Source of the DNA: Lacticaseibacillus saniviri JCM 17471 = DSM 24301
GTDB lineage: Bacteria > Bacillota > Bacilli > Lactobacillales > Lactobacillaceae
DNA length: 39,148 nt
NCBI RefSeq assembly: GCF_001311785.1
Contig: NZ_BBBX01000024.1
Coordinates: 1 to 39,148 of the forward strand
Direction of reading: 5' to 3'
Below, in pieces: positions 34,023 through 39,148 of the stretch. The notes beneath the pieces were generated by a model. It was not told the origin of the DNA. It was given only the letters and a program-made list of their open reading frames with translations, and searched no databases. Positions within the stretch are counted from its first letter, which is position 1. Every line of letters starts with the position of its first letter. The position numbers and the translations under genes were made by a program.

Positions 34023-35565
34023 TTATGCCTGCAGCATCTTTTCCACGTCGAGCACCTTATCCACCAGTCACCTTGGTAGAAGTCCTCTTCATGGGTAACC
34101 AGCAAGACGCCACCCTCATAGGCTTTAATCGCATCACGCAATGCTGCCTTGGTGTCATCATCCAAGTGATTAGTTGGTTCATCCAACAGTAAGAAATTGC
34201 TTGGTGTCAACAATTGTTCCGCAATCTTGACCTTGGATTGTTCGCCCCCACTCAGTTGCTTGAGTGGTTTCATCACTTCTTCCGCAGTCAGACTGGTACG
34301 CGCTAAGACTTGGCGCAGCACCTTTTGCTTTTCTTCCGGATATTCCGCCTGCAGATACTGCAATGCGGATTGTAATGGACTTGGCCAGTCCAATTCTTGC
34401 CGGAAGTAACCGAACTTCACCGTGCTGGCGAGTTCAAAGTCACCACTGAGCATCGGAATCTGACGCAAAATCGTCTTCAACAGCGTTGACTTACCAATCC
34501 CGTTGAATCCCTTGAGCACGACTTTTTCGCCGGCCCCAATTGAGAAGTTGAGTGCTGGTAGCAATGCCTCATCATACCCAATCACCAGATCATCTGTTGT
34601 TAACAGAATCTGACTCGCCGTCTGGGTGTATGGAAAACGGAAATTGGCCTTAGCGCGATTGCTTGGTGGTGTGAGCACATCCATGTGTGCCAATTGCTTT
34701 TCACGGCTCTTCGCACTGCTTGAACGAGTCCCCGCCTTAAACTTACGGATGTAGGCCTTGGTCTTTTCAATCTTACGTTGTTGATTCTCGTAGGCCTTCA
34801 TGTAGGTCTCACGGTTAGCTTCTTTTTGCTTGAACGCCTGGGTGAGATGGCCCGTATAACGCGTAATCTGACCAAATTCGATATCACAGATACAGTTGGT
34901 CACCTTATCCAAGAATTCGTAATCATGAGAGATTACCATGAACGCACCCTCAAATTCATTAAGGTAGGTCGTCAGCCATTCAATATGGTTGGTATCCAGA
35001 TAGTTAGTTGGTTCATCCAGCAGTAACATGTCTGGTTGTTCCAATAATAACTTGGCCAAAATCAACTTGGAGCGTTGGCCCCCACTGAGCTTAGAGACAT
35101 CGTGGTCCATCCCAATGGCATCGATCCCCAAACCGGTGGCGACGCGCAAGATTTCGGTGTCAATTTCATAGAAGTTTTTGGCTTCTAACGTGGCCTGAAT
35201 CTCACCCGCTTTTTCGAGTAATTGATCATCAGGATTGGATGCGTAATCCGCATAGTATTGATTCATCCGCGCTTCTTGTTGATACAGATCATCAAATGCG
35301 GTCTTCAAGAATTCGAAAATGGTCAAGCCCGGTGTCAGTTTGGCGTATTGGTCCAGATAGCCACGTGCAGATACTTCTGCCACGTGATGCGGCCTTCATC
35401 GGGTAACAAGGCACCCGTGATGATGTTGATGAATGTACTTTTACCAACACCGTTTTGCCCGGTAATCCCCATGTGATCGGTAGGATTGACGACCAAATTT
35501 GCGTCCTCATACAATTGCTTGTCCATAAATTGATGGCTGAGGTGTTCAACCTTTAATAAACTCAT
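34023..35565 (-). CDS. ABC-F family ATPase, YbiT/YkpA-like (two frameshifts)
   Basis: A soluble twin-ATPase that acts on the ribosome, not a transporter. The first Walker A is GITGQNGVGKST (about 34-45), with signature SKLSGGQRSKLILAKLL and Walker B MLLLDEPTNYLD. A long helical linker (KQKEANRETYMKAYENQQRKIEKTKAYIRKFKAG) follows, then a second set GFNGIGKST, LSGGEQSKVKIAEQLL and LLLDEPTNHLD. Single bases are missing at 35361-35362 (LHV-GYLDQYAKL) and 34064-34065 (GDW-VDKVLDVEKMLQA). Repaired length is 514 residues. AAGGAG precedes the ATG. A terminator in its leader suggests attenuation. Whether it protects against antibiotics or acts in general translation cannot be decided. Confidence 0.9.
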
Positions 35566-35614
35566 ACTTCTACTCCTTCATGTTGCGTGGGATGACCTTT
35601 CATCCGCTTCTTTC

Positions 35615-35652
35615 AAAAAAGGGACAACTCGCGGCTGCGCAAGCTGTCCCTT
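35615..35652 (-). terminator. intrinsic terminator in the 5' leader of the ABC-F gene (candidate attenuator)
   Basis: On the minus strand AAGGGACA (35652-35645) pairs with TGTCCCTT (35626-35619), enclosing a GCG/CGC pair, followed by six T. It is 50 bases upstream of the ABC-F start. No minus-strand gene lies further upstream, so it can only act on the leader. A short ORF (MKGHPTQHEGVEV) follows, overlapping the ABC-F ATG. Confidence 0.6.
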
Positions 35653-35727
35653 CCGTAACGATATAATTTATGCCGGAAAAATCCAGCTTAGCCTTAATGC
35701 TTTTCTGAAAACAGTTTAACATATTTA

Positions 35728-35756
35728 TCAACAAACTTCAAAATCAGTGGTATACT
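35728..35756 (+). promoter_or_regulatory. promoter of pepF
   Basis: TCAACA (35728-35733), a 17-base spacer and TATACT (35751-35756) with an extended TGG just before it. Confidence 0.6.
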
Positions 35757-35823
35757 GCTGGCATAGTTTTACACTCATCACCTGTGATTGGTCACGCTGC
35801 ACAGTATTTTAAGGAGGACTTTT

Positions 35824-37617
35824 ATGACGACATCATTACCTGCCCGCAAGGACGTTGATCCACAACTCACTTGGGATCTCGATGCCCTATTTGCTAATCA
35901 AGCCGATTTCAACCGCGCGATTGAAACGGTGAAAGAATTGGCCAGTGATTTTAGCCGCATCTATCAACATCAATTGAAAGAAATTCCGGTCATCATCGAC
36001 GCCTTGCGCGACTATGCCAACATTCAAGCCATTCTCGATCGCATCGAACATTTCGCGTTTTTGCCCCAAGCGGCTGACACGACTGATTCCGAAGCGAGTG
36101 CGCGCCTCAACCAGGTCATGGACTTAGAGGCTGTTATTGGCGGTGAACTCAGCTTCCTTGATAGTGACCTCCAGCAGCTGCCTGATGACACACTGAAGGC
36201 TGTTTCTAAGCATGCGCCAGAATTTGCCAGCTTCCTGCGCCATATTTTGACGGCAAAAGCGCATGCGCTGGATCCTGCTGTGGAAAAGGCACTCACACAA
36301 CTGAGTCCAACATTGAATCGCTTCACTCAAATCCGTGATCAAACCATTTTGGTGACATGGACTTCGGCGAATTCACTGCTCACGGCAAGACCTATCCGTT
36401 ATCCTTTGTCCTCTATGAAGAAGAATACCAAAACATCCCGACACCGAGATTCGGCGTGCCGCCTATGCGCAATTCAACAAGACGCTGCGCCGTTATCAGA
36501 GCACCATGGCCGCAACCTACTACGCCCAGGTCTCAAAAGAAAAGACGTTAGCCACCATGCGCGGCTACGATTCCGTGATTGATTATCTGCTCGAAGAACA
36601 AGAAGTGCCTCGTGCACTCTTCGACCGCCAAATCGATCTGATCATGTCAGACCTCGCGCCAATTATGCGGCGCTACGTGACCTACATCAAAGAGCAGCGC
36701 GGTTTAGATCACATCGGCTACACCGATTTGCAGATTGATCTGGATCCTGACTTTGCGCCAGAAGTCACCTTAGCCTCCGCCCAACAGACCGTGAGCGATA
36801 CGGTAACCTACTTGGGTGAGGACTATCAAAAGCTGATTATGCGGGCCTTCCCCGAACGCTGGGTCGACTTCGCCCAAAATGAAGGTAAAGACTCCGGGGC
36901 ATTTGCGACCAAGCCATATGGGGTGCATCCTTACATCATGATGAGCTGGAGCGACACCTTGCCAAGTCTGTACACATTGATTCACGAACTTGGCCACACG
37001 GGGCAAATGACGCTATCTGAAGCAGATAACTCTGTTCTGGGTGATATGCCATCCACTTACATTGTCGAGAGTCCATCAACATTCAATGAGCTGTTATTGA
37101 CGCACCACTTAGTTGAAACCGCGACTGACCCCGAGATGAAACAATTCGCCCGTTCCCGGCTATTGAGCGACACGTACTTCCACAATTTTGTTACGCACTT
37201 GTTGGAAGCGGCCTTCCAGCGCGAAGTCTATCGCTTAATCGATAACGGTGAATCATTCGATGCGGCCAACTCAATCAAATCAAGCGCAAAGTCCTCACTG
37301 ATTTCTGGGGTGACGCAGTCGAACTCGAGGAAGGCGCCGAACTCACGTGGATGCGCCAGAGCCACTACTACATGGGGCTTTACTCCTACACCTACTCTGC
37401 TGGGCTCACCATTGCCACCCAGGCTTACCTGCGTACTTTGAAGGAAGGTCAGCCCGCTATCAATGACTGGTTGCAGTATCTGGCGCTGGGCGATCAGCTC
37501 GAACCTATCGCTGCCGCCAAAATCGCCGGTGTCGACATCACAACCGACCAACCCCTGAAGAATACGATTGCTTTCTTGGGTGAAACGTTGGATCAGATTA
37601 TTGAGAAAAAGGATTAG
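35824..37617 (+). CDS. pepF: oligoendopeptidase F, family M3B (three frameshifts)
   Basis: A cytoplasmic zinc metallopeptidase that cleaves short peptides. The zinc motif HELGH is in LYTLIHELGHTGQM, and the third ligand lies in the following YIVESPSTFNELLLTHHL. The N-terminal helical domain (RKDVDPQLTWDLDALFANQADF) and the C-terminal SHYYMGLYSYTYSAGLTIATQAYL are typical. Single bases are missing near 36347-36350, 36434 and 37270. Repaired length is 598 residues, the family's usual size. AGGAGG lies 6 bases before the ATG at 35824, chosen over 35788. The TAG stop is part of the GAGCGCG repeat. Confidence 0.92.
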
Positions 37618-37806
37618 AGCGCGAACAAGGGCGCTTAGGACATGAGGATTAGCAAAATCTTTGGTAGAATCCGGTCTTTGGATTCAACAAAGATGAGCTA
37701 ACCGGAATGTCTTGTCCTTGTGAGCGCGTTTAGCGCGTGACAAGCCCCGCTCAGCGATCGCGTACCAACAAACTTTGAGTAACATGGCGGTTTAGCCATG
37801 TGCGAT
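37615..37806 (+). repeat. modular GAGCGCG repeat: type B plus truncated A
   Basis: The repeat begins in the pepF stop codon (GAT TAG AGC GCG). Module B (37617-37732) has arms ACAAGG/CCTTGT, ATCTTTG/CAAAGAT and GAATCC/GGATTC and closes GAGCGCGTTTA. A type A module (37733-37806) is cut off after its inner ACATGGC/GCCATGT hairpin, where the terminator begins. Confidence 0.88.
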
Positions 37807-37858
37807 AAAAAGAGACCTTGCTGATAAACGAATTTGTTTATCAACAAGGTCTCTTTTT
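37807..37858. terminator. bidirectional intrinsic terminator
   Basis: AAAAAGAGACCTTG (37807-37820) pairs with CAAGGTCTCTTTTT (37845-37858), extended inside by TGATAAAC/GTTTATCA. It serves pepF and the convergent flavodoxin gene. Confidence 0.92.
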
Positions 37859-37874
37859 CAATGATAGAAACTCA

Positions 37875-38365
37875 CTAAATTTGTCCAAAAGAAATATCCT
37901 CTACGGCGCGAATGAGCGGCACAACTGTTTGCTTGCCGTTCTTTGCGGTGCGCTGTTTCTCAACTTTGGTATGGTTGAATGCGAGTTGCATCCGGTGTGG
38001 CAATGAGAGCTGGCTCTTCTTGGCCTGCCCCTGAAAATAATAAAACAGTTTCTCGGCATCACAAATATCCATGTTGCGCTGCATAATTTGGCGCACATCC
38101 ACATCCTGCTCAGGCAAGATACCGGTGCCGAAAACCAATAGATGTTGCTTGAGTGATTGATGGTATTGGCGATAAAAAGGTTTGAACCCTAAGACACGAC
38201 CTGCGAAAACATGGCCGCCATAGATAACAATTTTTTATTGCTCAGGTCCTTGTGCGTGACAAACTTACTGTCCAACACCTCGCAGTGGAGCTGCCGTGCA
38301 ATCCACAGTGCGTATCGCTGGGTAAATCCGGTCCGCGAGGTATAAATAATGATAGCATCGTCCAT
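37875..38365 (-). CDS. flavodoxin-domain protein (frameshifted)
   Basis: A protein of about 163 residues with a flavodoxin-like (Flavodoxin_5) fold. The phosphate-binding loop is IIIYTSRTGFTQRYALWIA near residues 5-23, and strands IVIYGGHVFAGRVLGF and HLLVFGTGILPEQD follow. It resembles the HemG-like group but lacks proof of protoporphyrinogen oxidase activity. One A is missing at a T-run on the plus strand (38231-38236); adding it joins LSNKK to IVIYGG. The start ATG is 38363-38365 with a GGGGG site. Confidence 0.8.
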
Positions 38366-38524
38366 TAGCGTTCCCCCATTTCAGTCCGCTGGTCTACAAA
38401 ATCAGTGTAACAAGCTCACTGGCTAAACACCAAGTAATCAGACCTGAATTTATTATTTTCTTTATTAAGCCCTTACACTTTTGTTAAAATCTTTCTCATT
38501 GCAGTTTTTTGAGGAATTGCGTAT

Positions 38525-38567
38525 GCTTGTGACAGACAATGTGTGCCCAATCAGTTGGGACACAAGC
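38525..38567 (+). promoter_or_regulatory. alternative hairpins in the tpx 5' leader
   Basis: GCTTGTG (38525-38531) can pair with CACAAGC (38561-38567). Alternatively TGTG-CCCAA (38542-38550) pairs with TTGGG-A-CACA (38555-38564). Both use CACA, so they exclude each other. They end about 5 bases before AAGGAGG of tpx. Confidence 0.4.
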
Positions 38568-38588
38568 AACTCATAAGGAGGACTTTCC

Positions 38589-39083
38589 ATGGAAATCACA
38601 CGTCACGACAATCCAATGCAAACTAACGGCACCCCACCTGCATTAGGGGCTAACCTGCCTGAATTCAAAGTCTCAGACGCTAACGGTAAAACCGAAAATA
38701 CAACCGATTTATTAGGCAAACTCACCTTAATCAGCGTTGTGCCCGATATCAACACCCGGGTCTGCAGCATCTCAACCAAGCAATTTAATCAAGCGATGGA
38801 TCAATTCGATGGGATTAACTTCTATACAATTTCGACTAACACCGTTGCTGAACAACAAGATTGGTGCGCCGCAGAAGATGTCACCAAGATGCAATTACTG
38901 GCTGATCCCGATGGCAATTTTGGTCAAGCCATGGGCCTATATGTGCCCGACAACCACACCAATGCGCGCAGTGTTTGGATTACGAATGCCGATGGTAAGG
39001 TAGTTTATCGCGAATTGATTACGGAACAGACCCACGAACCTGACTACGCGAGTGCACTGGCGTATCTTGAAACACACCGTTAA
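38589..39083 (+). CDS. tpx: thiol peroxidase Tpx
   Basis: A 164-residue atypical two-Cys peroxiredoxin that reduces hydrogen and organic peroxides with thioredoxin. The peroxidatic Cys59 is in VPDINTRVCSISTKQFN, and the resolving Cys93 is in QQDWCAAED, at the spacing known for Tpx. Length is normal and the frame intact. AAGGAGG is 7 bases before the ATG. It is monocistronic with a structured leader and lies next to the flavodoxin-domain gene, transcribed away from it. Confidence 0.95.
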   Translation: MEITRHDNPMQTNGTPPALGANLPEFKVSDANGKTENTTDLLGKLTLISVVPDINTRVCSISTKQFNQAMDQFDGINFYTISTNTVAEQQDWCAAEDVTKMQLLADPDGNFGQAMGLYVPDNHTNARSVWITNADGKVVYRELITEQTHEPDYASALAYLETHR

Positions 39084-39114
39084 AGTTTAAGCACAAAAGA
39101 GCTACGACATATTG

Positions 39115-39148
39115 AAAGTGCCCCATAATTGTTAGACAAGCATGTCTA
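39115..39148. repeat. second copy of the 40-bp palindrome, cut by the window edge
   Basis: Positions 39121-39148 are identical to 21-48. It is preceded by AAAGTG, the complement of the CACTT that follows the left copy, so the two copies face each other as inverted 23-base ends TGTCTAAC...GGGGCACTT. Confidence 0.8.

Noticed and set aside
1..39148. Circular element (plasmid or phage) suggested by identical ends
   Set aside because: The first 20 bases are not found at the right end, so the edges do not overlap; no replication, partition or phage genes are present.

Overview
The window is 39,148 bases of chromosomal DNA from a low-to-mid GC Firmicute, most likely a member of Lactobacillaceae such as Lacticaseibacillus or a related genus. 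I infer this from the strong AGGAGG ribosome binding sites, the WxL/DUF916 surface cluster, the AmaP/Asp23/GlsB alkaline-shock cluster, PepI and PepF peptidases, NrdI, a standalone Tpx, and many AAAAAGC...GCTTTTT bidirectional terminators. I see no rRNA, tRNA, phage or plasmid genes and no transposase.

Layout. 1-5.3 kb: membrane-anchored alpha/beta hydrolase with a membrane partner, aldo/keto reductase, a possible small RNA, an HdeD-like protein, NrdI and a second anchored hydrolase divergent from a MarR regulator. 6-9.6 kb: a minus-strand HAD phosphatase, CPA1 antiporter and LacI regulator. 9.8-13.5 kb: MFS exporter, TMEM175-like channel and TPM-domain protein. 13.6-16.9 kb: an anchored unknown protein and a short WxL cluster. 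17.3-20.8 kb: EIICBA sugar PTS facing a GlpT-type transporter. 21-23.3 kb: Bcr/CflA exporter and NapA-type antiporter. 23.5-26.5 kb: the alkaline-shock operon and two small unknown genes. 26.6-30.5 kb: PepI divergent from a P-type ATPase with an unknown companion. 30.7-33.7 kb: a small unknown gene and a cystine-type ABC importer operon. 34-39 kb: ABC-F ATPase, PepF, flavodoxin-domain protein and Tpx. The overall theme is envelope, ion and pH homeostasis, transport and peptide use.

The most unusual content is a dispersed, modular, probably RNA-structured repeat. It has seven loci of about 80-280 bases, built from roughly 115-base modules that open with GAGCGCGA and close with GGAGCGCGTTTA. 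Six loci sit in sense orientation directly at or within a few bases of a stop codon, and five of these lie just before an intrinsic terminator. The paired arms differ between copies but stay complementary, and flank a tandem G-A mismatch, which is what a conserved RNA fold would give.

Reliability warning: at least 17 genes are interrupted by single-base shifts, mostly one base missing from a homopolymer. Reading through them restores full-length conserved proteins, so they are best explained as sequence errors. I annotate these genes across the shifts. A 40-base palindrome with insertion-sequence-like ends occurs at both edges of the window.
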